Assembly (NCBI GenBank): GCA_020052325.1
Contig: JAGVPF010000164.1
Location: 1 to 7,426, forward strand
Direction: 5' to 3'
From: an archaeon
GTDB lineage: Archaea > Micrarchaeota > Micrarchaeia > Anstonellales > Bilamarchaeaceae
Length of the DNA stretch: 7,426 bases
Below are positions 1 through 6,124 of this stretch, one piece after another (the first letter of the stretch is position 1; each line of letters begins with the position of its first letter). The notes below the pieces were generated by a model. It did no database searches, was not told the DNA's origin, and saw only the letters and a program-made list of their open reading frames with translations. The position numbers and the translations under genes are program-made.

Positions 1-579
1 AGCCGCTTCGTGGACATTATAATCGCGCCCGGCTTCGATGCCAAGGCCCTTGAGGTCCTCCGGGCGAAAAAGAACATGCGCGTCATGGATACGCCCGGGG
101 TGAACATGAAGCGCCTGCCCTACCGGAAATACCGCTCAATCCTGGGCGGCCTGCTCGTCCAGGATGCAAATGTGAAGCTGCTCGAGCACACGAAGGTCGT
201 AACGACGCGCAAGCCCACGGAGAAAGAGATGAACGCGCTCCTTTACGCGTGGAAGGTCGTGAAATACGTGAAATCGAATGCCATCATCTTCGCCCGCGAG
301 AACCGCGTCGTGGGAATCGGCGCGGGCCAGATGAAGCGCATCGATGCGGAAAAGCTCGCTACGATGATATCCCGCGATTACGGGGGCGATGTCCGCGGCT
401 GCGTGATGGCGAGCGATGCGTTCTTCCCGTTCCGCGACGGCATCGAATATGCCGCGAAGCAGGGCATCACCGCGATAATCCAGCCCGGGGGCTCGATTCG
501 CGACGAGGACGTCATAAAGGCCGCAAACGAGCACAATATCGCGATGGTTTTCACCGGAATAAGGCATTTCAGGCACTGA
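1..579 (+). CDS. purH: PurH C-terminal part (AICAR formyltransferase), 5' truncated
   Basis: C-terminal 192 residues of phosphoribosylaminoimidazole-carboxamide formyltransferase, which transfers a formyl group from 10-formyl-tetrahydrofolate to AICAR in the penultimate step of IMP synthesis in the cytoplasm. The reading frame is open to the first base of the window, and the GTG at base 10 lies inside a conserved strand (FVDIIIAPGF), so the true start is upstream. Family hallmarks are present in order: KYVKSNAI followed by VGIGAGQMKR, then ASDAFFPFRDG, IQPGGSIRDEDV and the terminal VFTGIRHFRH, where PurH proteins normally end. The catalytic Lys-His pair of the family lies upstream and cannot be checked. 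Full bacterial-type PurH is about 510-540 residues with an N-terminal IMP cyclohydrolase domain; whether that domain is present here, or the protein is formyltransferase only as in some archaea, is unknown. The gene ends 45 bases from the convergent stop of the next gene. Confidence 0.95.
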   Translation, partial: SRFVDIIIAPGFDAKALEVLRAKKNMRVMDTPGVNMKRLPYRKYRSILGGLLVQDANVKLLEHTKVVTTRKPTEKEMNALLYAWKVVKYVKSNAIIFARENRVVGIGAGQMKRIDAEKLATMISRDYGGDVRGCVMASDAFFPFRDGIEYAAKQGITAIIQPGGSIRDEDVIKAANEHNIAMVFTGIRHFRH

Positions 580-624
580 GCAAGACTGGCCGGCTGCATT
601 TCCCTAAAGCGAAAGCACCCGGAC

Positions 625-990
625 TCAGTTCGCCGGAATCTCGCCGATTCTCGTGGCATTCACAACCCAGCACTCGCTGGAGGCTTCCCACGCCCAGACG
701 AACCGCGTACACTCGTAGCTCATCTTGTACCTGCCCGGCTCGTATATCTGCCCCTTGGGGTCGAAAATCTCACAGTCGCTGTAAGGCGTGTCCCTCCAGC
801 ATATCATGTCGAGGCCGTACCATCCGCTCTTTTCCTGGTAGGAGATGTAGCCTGTCGTGGTGCCGGATGCCGGGGCGAAATCGAAGCGGAAAATCAAATC
901 GCCAAACATCGAGATTATCATGCATCCGAAGAACAGCACGAAGAATGCGACGCCTATCATAGGGCCTATTGTCTCTCCATCCATTTTCAT
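625..990 (-). CDS. Small single-span membrane protein with Cys-containing ectodomain, function unknown
   Basis: Predicted 121-residue protein that I do not recognise. A short polar N-terminus (MKMDGETIGP) leads into one hydrophobic segment at about residues 8-34 (IGVAFFVLFFGCMIISMFGD), followed by a soluble domain of about 85 residues. That domain holds four cysteines (C64, C73, C94, C107), many Trp and Tyr residues and one N-glycosylation sequon (N111-A-T). Even cysteine number and aromatic richness suggest a disulfide-stabilised extracytoplasmic domain, but the topology is inferred. I chose the ATG at 990 because a TATA-like element lies 26-31 bases upstream of it; the frame stays open to an ATG at 1062, but that would place the stop region of the exporter gene and this promoter inside the gene. 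ATG at 982-984 is a second option. It is transcribed alone, convergent to purH. The short GTTTGYI...GWYGLDMI stretch gives a faint impression of small phage or membrane proteins, too weak to name. Confidence 0.7.
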   Translation of the reverse strand: MKMDGETIGPMIGVAFFVLFFGCMIISMFGDLIFRFDFAPASGTTTGYISYQEKSGWYGLDMICWRDTPYSDCEIFDPKGQIYEPGRYKMSYECTRFVWAWEASSECWVVNATRIGEIPAN

Positions 991-1028
991 AAGGCGTAAG
1001 TAGCGCGGCAATGGATAAAAATGTTCGG
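991..1028 (-). promoter_or_regulatory. Archaeal TATA-type promoter of the small membrane protein gene
   Basis: On the minus strand the run TTTTTA (1021 down to 1016) is preceded by CCGAACA (1028-1022), a plausible BRE. The element sits 26-31 bases before the ATG at 990, the distance expected between a TATA box and the transcription start, so the mRNA would be leaderless. No Shine-Dalgarno sequence is seen between it and the ATG, which agrees. The same T-run lies 45 bases after the stop of the upstream exporter gene and could also help end that transcript. Confidence 0.5.
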
Positions 1029-1065
1029 TTTGGGGGGCCAAGGCAGGCCATGATGGCGCCAATTT

Positions 1066-1971
1066 TCAGTGCTGGTGCTTCCTTCCCTTCTTATGCTCAA
1101 GAAGATGGCACGATTTCTGGCTCTGGCATGAGCACCCGTAGGGCTCGAACTGGATTGTGGAGTGCGATATCCCGAACTCATGGTGGAGCTTCTCCTCGAT
1201 TTCCTGCGATATAACGCGCGCGTCGATGAGCTTGACATTTTCGGTTTCAACGTGCATCATCGCGAACACGAACTCCGAGCATGTCCTCCACACGTGCACG
1301 TCATGGACGCCTCTGACGCCCTGCACTGAAAGAACGGCCTTCTCAATCCGGTGCACTTCCGCCCCGTACGGTGCCGATTCCAACAGTATGGAAAGCGAGC
1401 TCCGCAGGACGGTGTATGCGCTGAACAGTATTATGCCAGAAATCAAAAGACTCACCGTGACATCGATGATATACTGCCCGGTGAAAATGATGATGACCGC
1501 TCCGATGATGACTCCGATTGATGAGAGCGCGTCGCCCGCCGCATGCATGAACGCGCTCCGTACGTTCAGGTTCTCCTCGTGCTGGAGGTGGTACGCCACA
1601 TACAGGTTTCCGAGCAGGCCGATCACCGAGGTCACGAGCATGGGCCCGCCGCTTATGGCATATCCGGTGCCGAACCTCTGGAACGCCTCGTATGCGATGA
1701 CGAGCGCCATCAGGACGAGCAGGATGCCGTTGAAGAGGGCGGCGAAGACCTCCACCCGGTGGAAGCCGAAGGTGCGCCTCGATGTGGGCGTGCGCATGGC
1801 CAGCCACATGGCAGTCAGCGACGCGCCGAGAGCTATCATGTCGGAAAACACATGCGCCGAATCGCCAAGGAGCGCAAGGCTGTTCGAGTAGTGCCATCCG
1901 GCGAGCTGGATGATCAGGACGACGAGCGTCACCGCAAACGCCCTTCCAAGTTCCTTTAGTTCGGCACCCAT
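1066..1971 (-). CDS. CDF-family metal cation exporter (ZitB/CzcD-like, Zn-type)
   Basis: A 301-residue cation diffusion facilitator, expected to export divalent metal, most likely Zn2+ (or Cd2+/Co2+), from the cytoplasm in exchange for protons. About six membrane segments are visible (roughly residues 11-29, 31-58, 75-96, 108-127, 143-164, 167-190). The transport site is of the zinc type: H40xxxD44 in segment 2 (AHVFSD) and H143xxxD147 in segment 5 (HAAGD). Family signatures NSLALLGDSAH, RRTFGFHRVEV and NLNVRSAFMHAAGD are present. The cytoplasmic C-terminal domain carries VHDVHVW at 222-228, typical of the dimerising ferredoxin-like domain. An extra tail (from 280) contains C280, C282, C288, H289, H293, H299 and H301, probably a metal-binding appendage. 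Length is normal for the family. The start follows the stop of the upstream gene by 4 bases, with AAGGGGG at 1988-1982 as a possible ribosome binding site, so it is the third gene of the operon starting at 3435. Confidence 0.92.
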   Translation of the reverse strand: MGAELKELGRAFAVTLVVLIIQLAGWHYSNSLALLGDSAHVFSDMIALGASLTAMWLAMRTPTSRRTFGFHRVEVFAALFNGILLVLMALVIAYEAFQRFGTGYAISGGPMLVTSVIGLLGNLYVAYHLQHEENLNVRSAFMHAAGDALSSIGVIIGAVIIIFTGQYIIDVTVSLLISGIILFSAYTVLRSSLSILLESAPYGAEVHRIEKAVLSVQGVRGVHDVHVWRTCSEFVFAMMHVETENVKLIDARVISQEIEEKLHHEFGISHSTIQFEPYGCSCQSQKSCHLLEHKKGRKHQH

Positions 1972-1975
1972 ATGC

Positions 1976-2938
1976 TCACAGCCCCCTTGCGTACTTCGCG
2001 GCCAGCAGCGTATACCTGTCTATTCTCTGCCGGTTCTCCTCTGAGCCGTCCATCCCCCATTCGATTGCCGCAATCTTCGCCCGGACGTTCGCCCTGTAGC
2101 ATTTGTAGAGCGGCAGGAGCTCCTCGAGCTCCTCATCATCGCTCCTGGCCATGTACGCATCAACGAATGCCCGCGAGAGGTCCTCCCTCCCGCAATAGTC
2201 GAGGTCCATCGCCATGAACGCGATGTCGCTCGCCACGTCGATGCATCGGAAATCCCGGCTGAATTCGATGCAGTCAACTATGCGAATCCCGTCCTGGAAG
2301 AAGACGTTCCTCGTATGCAAATCGCCGTGGCAGTCGCGAATGCGCCCCTGCGCAACGCGCCTTTTCAGGAGCGCTTCGTTATTTTTCAAGAACTGCCCGG
2401 AGCGCAAAAGGATGTCGTCCACCCATTTCCCCAGCCTGCACGCTTTCTCTATCGCGCTGCGGTGGTTGCCAAGGTCGGCTATCTGGGACAATACGAGCGC
2501 TGGGGAACCGAATTCCCCCCTCACCACTTCGGTTTTCGCATGGAAATCCGCGACAACCGCAGCAAGGGCGGCCATATCCTCCTTCCCGAGCTTGCCCTGC
2601 ATGACGAGCCTGTCCATCATCCTTTCCCTATCGAGCTTTTTCATCCGGACCGCGTAATCGAGCGTCCCGCCCTTTCCGCCGAATGCAGGCGCTCCTTTCT
2701 CACCCGTTATCGGGACCACGCCCAGATAGACGTCCGGGGACAATCTGCGGTTGAGCCGGACCTCCTCCTCGCAGAACATCTTCCTCCGCTCGAGGGTTGA
2801 AAAATCCAGGAAAGAGAACTTCACGGGCTTCTTTATCTTGAATACCTCTTTGCCCCCGATAAGCACCCACGAGATGTGGGTTTGGACGAGTTCCGCCCCC
2901 TGTGCTTCAACAAGTTCCAGTATCTGCTTCTCCTCCAT
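1976..2938 (-). CDS. Aminoglycoside phosphotransferase-like kinase (COG2187 type)
   Basis: A 320-residue protein with the protein-kinase-like fold of aminoglycoside/choline phosphotransferases. Residue numbers count from the ATG at 2938. The catalytic loop is DCHGDLHTRNVFF (HGDLH at 204-208, catalytic Asp 206, metal-ligand Asn 211). The metal-binding motif is IVDCIEF (221-226 region), followed by IDVASDIAFMAMDLDY. An N-terminal lysine-rich stretch KIKKPVKFSFLDFSTLERRK (about 34-53) probably contains the ATP-binding lysine. This exact set belongs to the COG2187 group, whose substrate is unknown; drug resistance should not be assumed. In many bacteria this domain is fused to a P-loop kinase-like domain; here the partner is the gene immediately upstream. 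I prefer the ATG at 2938, 2 bases after the upstream stop, over a TTG at 2944 that would overlap that stop. Translational coupling with both neighbours is likely. Confidence 0.88.
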   Translation of the reverse strand: MEEKQILELVEAQGAELVQTHISWVLIGGKEVFKIKKPVKFSFLDFSTLERRKMFCEEEVRLNRRLSPDVYLGVVPITGEKGAPAFGGKGGTLDYAVRMKKLDRERMMDRLVMQGKLGKEDMAALAAVVADFHAKTEVVRGEFGSPALVLSQIADLGNHRSAIEKACRLGKWVDDILLRSGQFLKNNEALLKRRVAQGRIRDCHGDLHTRNVFFQDGIRIVDCIEFSRDFRCIDVASDIAFMAMDLDYCGREDLSRAFVDAYMARSDDEELEELLPLYKCYRANVRAKIAAIEWGMDGSEENRQRIDRYTLLAAKYARGL

Positions 2939-2940
2939 AT

Positions 2941-3435
2941 TCAACGCCCTATGAATTCCTGTACCATCCTGACCTTGTCCCGCTCGCCAAGGGCCGAATC
3001 CACAGCAAGATGCTTCCCAACGAGCGGCTCGAAGAGCCCCTTGACCTTGAAATACACCGAAATGTCCGCATCGCTTATCCCGCCCTTCTTCCTGCGGGCA
3101 AGGCGCTTCATTATCTCCTCTTCGGCAAGGACTGTCATGATGACGAATGCCCCGGTGCCGGCATCAACGGCAAGCGAGAGGAATTTCTGGCGCTCATTTT
3201 CACGGTAGAATGTCGCATCAGCTATGACGTCCCTGCCCTGGCGCAGGTGCTCTTTCGTCTCATCGACCATGCCTGCATAGACTGATGCCTTCTCCTCCTC
3301 GCTGTATGATGGCTTAGGGTACATCCTTTTCCTGGTTATGTCGCTGCTCACATGGACAGCTTCGAACCGTTTGGAAAGGGATTTTGCAAGCGTAGTCTTG
3401 CCGCTCCCAGGAAGCCCGCAAATGATTATAAGCAT
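2941..3435 (-). CDS. P-loop kinase-like ATPase (COG0645 type)
   Basis: A 164-residue soluble P-loop protein of the small-molecule kinase type (AAA_33/zeta-toxin-like fold). Visible motifs are the Walker A GLPGSGKTT at 7-15, SSDITRKRMY at 30-39 where an Asp follows strand 2 as in predicted kinases of COG0645, ADATFYRENER at 72-82 (the D-A-T-F motif characteristic of the group), and an Arg/Lys-rich lid, RLARRKKGG at 111-119. The family phosphorylates small molecules or nucleotide-like substrates, but the substrate here is not known. It is the first gene of the minus-strand operon; its TGA lies 2 bases before the ATG of the APH-like kinase. A possible ribosome binding site GAGGT (3450-3446) lies 10 bases before the ATG, though it would be upstream of the transcript if the mRNA is leaderless. 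In bacteria this domain is commonly the C-terminal half of a protein whose N-terminal half is the APH-like domain, so the two gene products probably act together. Confidence 0.88.
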   Translation of the reverse strand: MLIIICGLPGSGKTTLAKSLSKRFEAVHVSSDITRKRMYPKPSYSEEEKASVYAGMVDETKEHLRQGRDVIADATFYRENERQKFLSLAVDAGTGAFVIMTVLAEEEIMKRLARRKKGGISDADISVYFKVKGLFEPLVGKHLAVDSALGERDKVRMVQEFIGR

Positions 3436-3485
3436 GCGTCATAATACCTCTAATAGATTTATTAATCGAGTTTTACGGTGATGAA
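3436..3485. promoter_or_regulatory. Divergent promoter with one central TATA-like element
   Basis: This 50-base AT-rich gap separates divergent genes starting at 3435 (minus) and 3486 (plus). The near-symmetric element GATTTATTAATC (3456-3467) is centred about 26 bases from both start codons, so the same site could be a TATA box for either direction. The plus-strand gene also has GGTGATG at 3477-3483, a good archaeal Shine-Dalgarno sequence ending 2 bases before its ATG, which argues for a leadered transcript from a TATA further upstream, for example CATAATA at 3440-3446. Assignment of individual boxes is tentative; that the gap holds both promoters is likely. Confidence 0.5.
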
Positions 3486-4700
3486 ATGGCGCAAGAATTC
3501 GATGTCATAGTCATAGGCGGCGGGCCTTCAGGCTCGTCTGCCACCGCGTTCCTCTCCAAGGCCGGAAAAAGCGTGCTGCTCCTGGACAGGGCGAAATTCC
3601 CGCGCGAAAAGGTTTGCGGGGATGGCATAAGCGGGCGCTCGGTCGGAGTCATCCGCGAGCTCGGCATTCTCGGGTCGTTCAAGTCCGTGGAGCACCAGGA
3701 CATGTTCGGCGTTACATTCTCATCGCCAAACGGGACGCTCGTCCCGATTCCTTCTGCTTCCGGCTCCGATGCGCCCGGGTTCGTTTGCAGGCGCGAGGTT
3801 TTCGACAACGTCCTTTTCCAGCATGCCAAATCGCTCGCAACAAAAACCATCGAAGGCTTCTTTGCGACCGACCTCGTCTTCGACGGCTCAAAGATCGTAG
3901 GCGTGAAGGGGAACCAGGACGGGGCGGAGATAGAGTTCCGGGCGAAAGTCGTTGTGTGCGCCGACGGCGTCGGAGGCATGACGGCTAGAAAGCTCGGGGC
4001 GTACAACAACGACGAGGCCCACCAGCATGCGGGCATCCGCTGCTACTACGAAGGCGTCGAGGGCATGGGCGACCAAATCGAGCTCCATTTCGTTGACAGC
4101 GCGGTCCCGGGCTACTTCTGGATTTTCCCGCTTCCAAACAAACGGGCCAACGTCGGCCTTTGCATGGTCGTCTCGGACATGAAAAAGAAGAAGGCGAACC
4201 TCCAGATGCTCATGAAGGGCATAATAGAGAACCACCCGGTTTTCAAGCCGAGGTTCCAGAACGCAAAACGCATTACTGAGATTAAGAGCTGGCTGCTTCC
4301 GCTTGCTTCGCGCAGGATGAAGCTCGCCGGGAACGGCTATGTGCTCTTAGGCGATGCGGCCTCCCTCATCGACCCATTCACGGGCGAAGGCATAGGTAAC
4401 GCCCTGTCAAGCGGGAAGTACGCATCCATGGCGATAATCCGGGCTTTCGAAAGGAACGACTTCTCCGGATCCTCGCTCTCCGAGTACCCCCGGGCGCTCT
4501 GGGCCAATATCGGCAATGAAATCGGCACGAACCACCGGATGCAGAGGATGGCCAACAGCAAGTTCCTCATGAACCTCGTCATAGGGAAGGCGAAGCGGAG
4601 CAAGGAGGTCCGCGCCGTCATCAGCGATGCAATCCTCAATCCAAACAACCACAAGACGCTCATCGACCCCCTGTTCATTTTGCGCGCTCTTCTGGCCTGA
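3486..4700 (+). CDS. Geranylgeranyl reductase family flavoprotein
   Basis: A 404-residue FAD-dependent oxidoreductase of the geranylgeranyl reductase family. In archaea such enzymes reduce double bonds of geranylgeranyl chains in ether lipids (digeranylgeranylglycerophospholipid) or related prenyl compounds, at the membrane face. The N-terminal FAD fold shows GGGPSG at 11-16, then LLLDRAKFPREKVCGDGISG (31-50), where KVCGDG is the family signature. VVVCADGVGG (156-164) is the second FAD motif. PGYFWIFPL at 208-216 matches the family's (Y/F)xWxFP substrate-cavity motif, and GDAASLIDPFTGEGIGNAL (289-307) closes the FAD site. No membrane segment is evident. The ATG is supported by GGTGATG just upstream. 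The transcript probably ends in the T-rich run at 4728-4740. Family membership is firm; the exact prenyl substrate is not, since paralogues act on lipids, quinones or dolichol-like carriers. Confidence 0.9.
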   Translation: MAQEFDVIVIGGGPSGSSATAFLSKAGKSVLLLDRAKFPREKVCGDGISGRSVGVIRELGILGSFKSVEHQDMFGVTFSSPNGTLVPIPSASGSDAPGFVCRREVFDNVLFQHAKSLATKTIEGFFATDLVFDGSKIVGVKGNQDGAEIEFRAKVVVCADGVGGMTARKLGAYNNDEAHQHAGIRCYYEGVEGMGDQIELHFVDSAVPGYFWIFPLPNKRANVGLCMVVSDMKKKKANLQMLMKGIIENHPVFKPRFQNAKRITEIKSWLLPLASRRMKLAGNGYVLLGDAASLIDPFTGEGIGNALSSGKYASMAIIRAFERNDFSGSSLSEYPRALWANIGNEIGTNHRMQRMANSKFLMNLVIGKAKRSKEVRAVISDAILNPNNHKTLIDPLFILRALLA

Positions 4701-4727
4701 CGAACCGGTTAATGCGCGGTCAGCCTG

Positions 4728-4757
4728 CTTTTTATTTTTCTCCGTGCTATCCCCATC
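4728..4757 (+). promoter_or_regulatory. TATA-type promoter of the disulfide oxidoreductase-nuclease unit
   Basis: CTTTTTA (4728-4734), continued by TTTTTC to 4740, lies 24-30 bases before the ATG at 4758, the canonical TATA distance for a leaderless archaeal mRNA. No Shine-Dalgarno sequence is present just before the ATG (CTATCCCCATC). The T-rich run lies 28 bases after the stop of the reductase gene, so it may also terminate that transcript. A promoter here implies that the downstream pair is transcribed separately from the reductase gene. Confidence 0.5.
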
Positions 4758-6122
4758 ATGCAGAAATTCGACCTTATCGTCATCGGGGCAGGCTCAGGGC
4801 TGGACGTGGCTGCAGCAGCTGCCGCGCGCGGGATGAATGTCGCAATTGTGGAGGAGGGGCCGATGGGCGGCACATGCCTCAACCGGGGGTGCATACCGAC
4901 CAAGATACTCATACACAGCGCGGATGTCGTCCAGACGATAAAAAAGGCATCGGCCTTTGGCGTCGATGTCAAGGGATACTCCGTTGATTTCAAGAAAGTC
5001 ATGGAACGCGCCCGCACTGTGGATGCCGATGCCCGGGGTATCGAGGCGAACCTCCGGAAAGCGAAGAATATCACGCTCTTCAAGGAACGGGGCGTCTTTT
5101 CCGGGCCTAAAACCCTGAAAGTCAAAAGCGGCGAGATAACCGCCGAAAAGATTGTGATAGCCGCCGGAACGCGCCCCTCAATCCCTCCAATCGAAGGGCT
5201 GGACAAGGTGCCGTACATGACAAGCGATGAAGCGCTGAAAGCCGAAAGCCTGCCAAAGGAGCTCATCATCATCGGCGGCGGTTACATCGCATGCGAGCTC
5301 GCGCATTTTTTCGGCTCCATGGGCTCGAAAATCCAGATTCTGCAACGCAACGTAAAGCTGCTTCCTGATGAGGACGAGGAGATTTCACAGAAATTCGCGG
5401 AATTGTTCTCGAAGGAATACCCCATCCGCCTGTCATTCGCCGTGAAGCGGGCGGAGGTGAAGGGCGGAAAGGGCGGGGGGAGCAAGCGGATCACGGTCTA
5501 TGGCGCGGACGGGACTGCGGTCGAAGGGACAGACCTCCTAATCGCCACTGGGCGCGTTCCGAACAGCGACATCCTCCAGGTCGAAAAAAGCGGCATCAAG
5601 ATGAACAAACACGGTTACATTGAAACAAACGAATACATGGAAACGAATGTCCCTGGCGTCTGGGCGCTTGGCGATATCGCGGGAAAGTACCTGTTCAAGC
5701 ATTCGGCGAATCTCGAAGCCGAATATGTCACGATATCCATCCTCACCCCAGACCACCGCCACAAGGTCGATTATACGGCGATGCCACATGCGGTCTTTTC
5801 CCACCCCCAGGTGGCTGGTGTGGGCGCAACGGAGCAGGAGCTGAAGGTGAAGGGTGCGGATTACTTGGTTGGAAAATACCTGTACAAGGATACGGGTATG
5901 GGCGAGGCGCTCGCGGAGCATGGGGGCTTCGTCAAATTCATCGCGGATTATGAAGGGAAAATCCTTGGCTGCCATATCATCGGTCCTGAGGCATCCACCC
6001 TCCTCCACGAGGTCCTTGTTTCAATGAAGGCCGGGAAATGCCACGTAAACGACATCATCAACACGGTACATATCCACCCGGCGCTCAGCGAGGTCGTCCA
6101 GCGTGGCGCCAGGTCGGTGTGA
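4758..6122 (+). CDS. Dihydrolipoamide dehydrogenase-like pyridine nucleotide-disulfide oxidoreductase
   Basis: A 454-residue group I flavoprotein disulfide reductase (dihydrolipoamide dehydrogenase, glutathione/mycothione reductase, mercuric reductase family). The redox-active disulfide is GGTCLNRGCIPTK (C40, C45). The FAD fold starts IVIGAGSGLDVA (8-18) and the second FAD motif is VWALGDIAGKY (301-311). The NAD(P) fold is IIGGGYIACE (171-180). The C-terminal dimerisation domain ends with HIHPALSEVV, giving the catalytic His440-Glu445 pair contributed to the partner subunit. Two details depart from ordinary Lpd: the FAD glycine motif reads GAGSGL, lacking the last Gly, as in mycothione reductases, and the nucleotide motif is GxGxxA followed by ILQRN rather than an acidic residue, as in NADPH-using members. 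No genes for a 2-oxoacid dehydrogenase complex are in the window, so its disulfide substrate is open. The ATG is favoured by the promoter distance. The next gene begins 2 bases after its stop. Confidence 0.88.
   Translation: MQKFDLIVIGAGSGLDVAAAAAARGMNVAIVEEGPMGGTCLNRGCIPTKILIHSADVVQTIKKASAFGVDVKGYSVDFKKVMERARTVDADARGIEANLRKAKNITLFKERGVFSGPKTLKVKSGEITAEKIVIAAGTRPSIPPIEGLDKVPYMTSDEALKAESLPKELIIIGGGYIACELAHFFGSMGSKIQILQRNVKLLPDEDEEISQKFAELFSKEYPIRLSFAVKRAEVKGGKGGGSKRITVYGADGTAVEGTDLLIATGRVPNSDILQVEKSGIKMNKHGYIETNEYMETNVPGVWALGDIAGKYLFKHSANLEAEYVTISILTPDHRHKVDYTAMPHAVFSHPQVAGVGATEQELKVKGADYLVGKYLYKDTGMGEALAEHGGFVKFIADYEGKILGCHIIGPEASTLLHEVLVSMKAGKCHVNDIINTVHIHPALSEVVQRGARSV
6116..6122 (+). promoter_or_regulatory. 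Ribosome binding site deciding the nuclease start
   Basis: GGTGTGA overlaps the stop codon of the oxidoreductase gene and sits just before the ATG at 6125, with 5 bases between GGTG and the ATG. It resembles the archaeal Shine-Dalgarno GGTGA and supports this ATG over the in-frame ATG at 6038, which would lie within the oxidoreductase gene. An in-frame GTG at 6119 would lack this site. The arrangement suggests translational coupling. Confidence 0.55.
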
Positions 6123-6124
6123 AC

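Noticed and set aside
580..624. Terminator hairpin between purH and the convergent small gene
   Set aside because: Only a short GCCGGC palindrome and no T-run; no convincing terminator on either strand.
249..962. Long plus-strand frame of 237 codons
   Set aside because: It crosses purH and the antisense of the small membrane protein, is rich in Arg/Ser/Pro typical of GC-rich shadow frames, and has no motif.
991..1062. Upstream extension of the small membrane protein to the ATG at 1062
   Set aside because: It would place the promoter inside the gene and would overlap nearly the whole gap to the exporter stop; the added residues have no conserved look.
1157..1891. 244-codon plus-strand frame opposite the exporter gene
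   Set aside because: The minus strand clearly encodes a CDF exporter with intact motifs; this frame is its antisense shadow.
1976..2938. Aminoglycoside resistance gene
   Set aside because: The motif set is that of the COG2187 group with unknown substrate, lying in an operon with a P-loop kinase; nothing supports an antibiotic substrate.
2939..2944. TTG start at 2944 for the APH-like kinase
   Set aside because: An ATG two codons further in is a better start and still allows coupling; the TTG cannot be excluded but adds only two residues.
6038..6124. Upstream ATG at 6038 for the nuclease
   Set aside because: It lies inside the oxidoreductase gene, adds a basic His/Arg-rich shadow sequence before the signal anchor, and has no ribosome binding site, whereas the ATG at 6125 has one.
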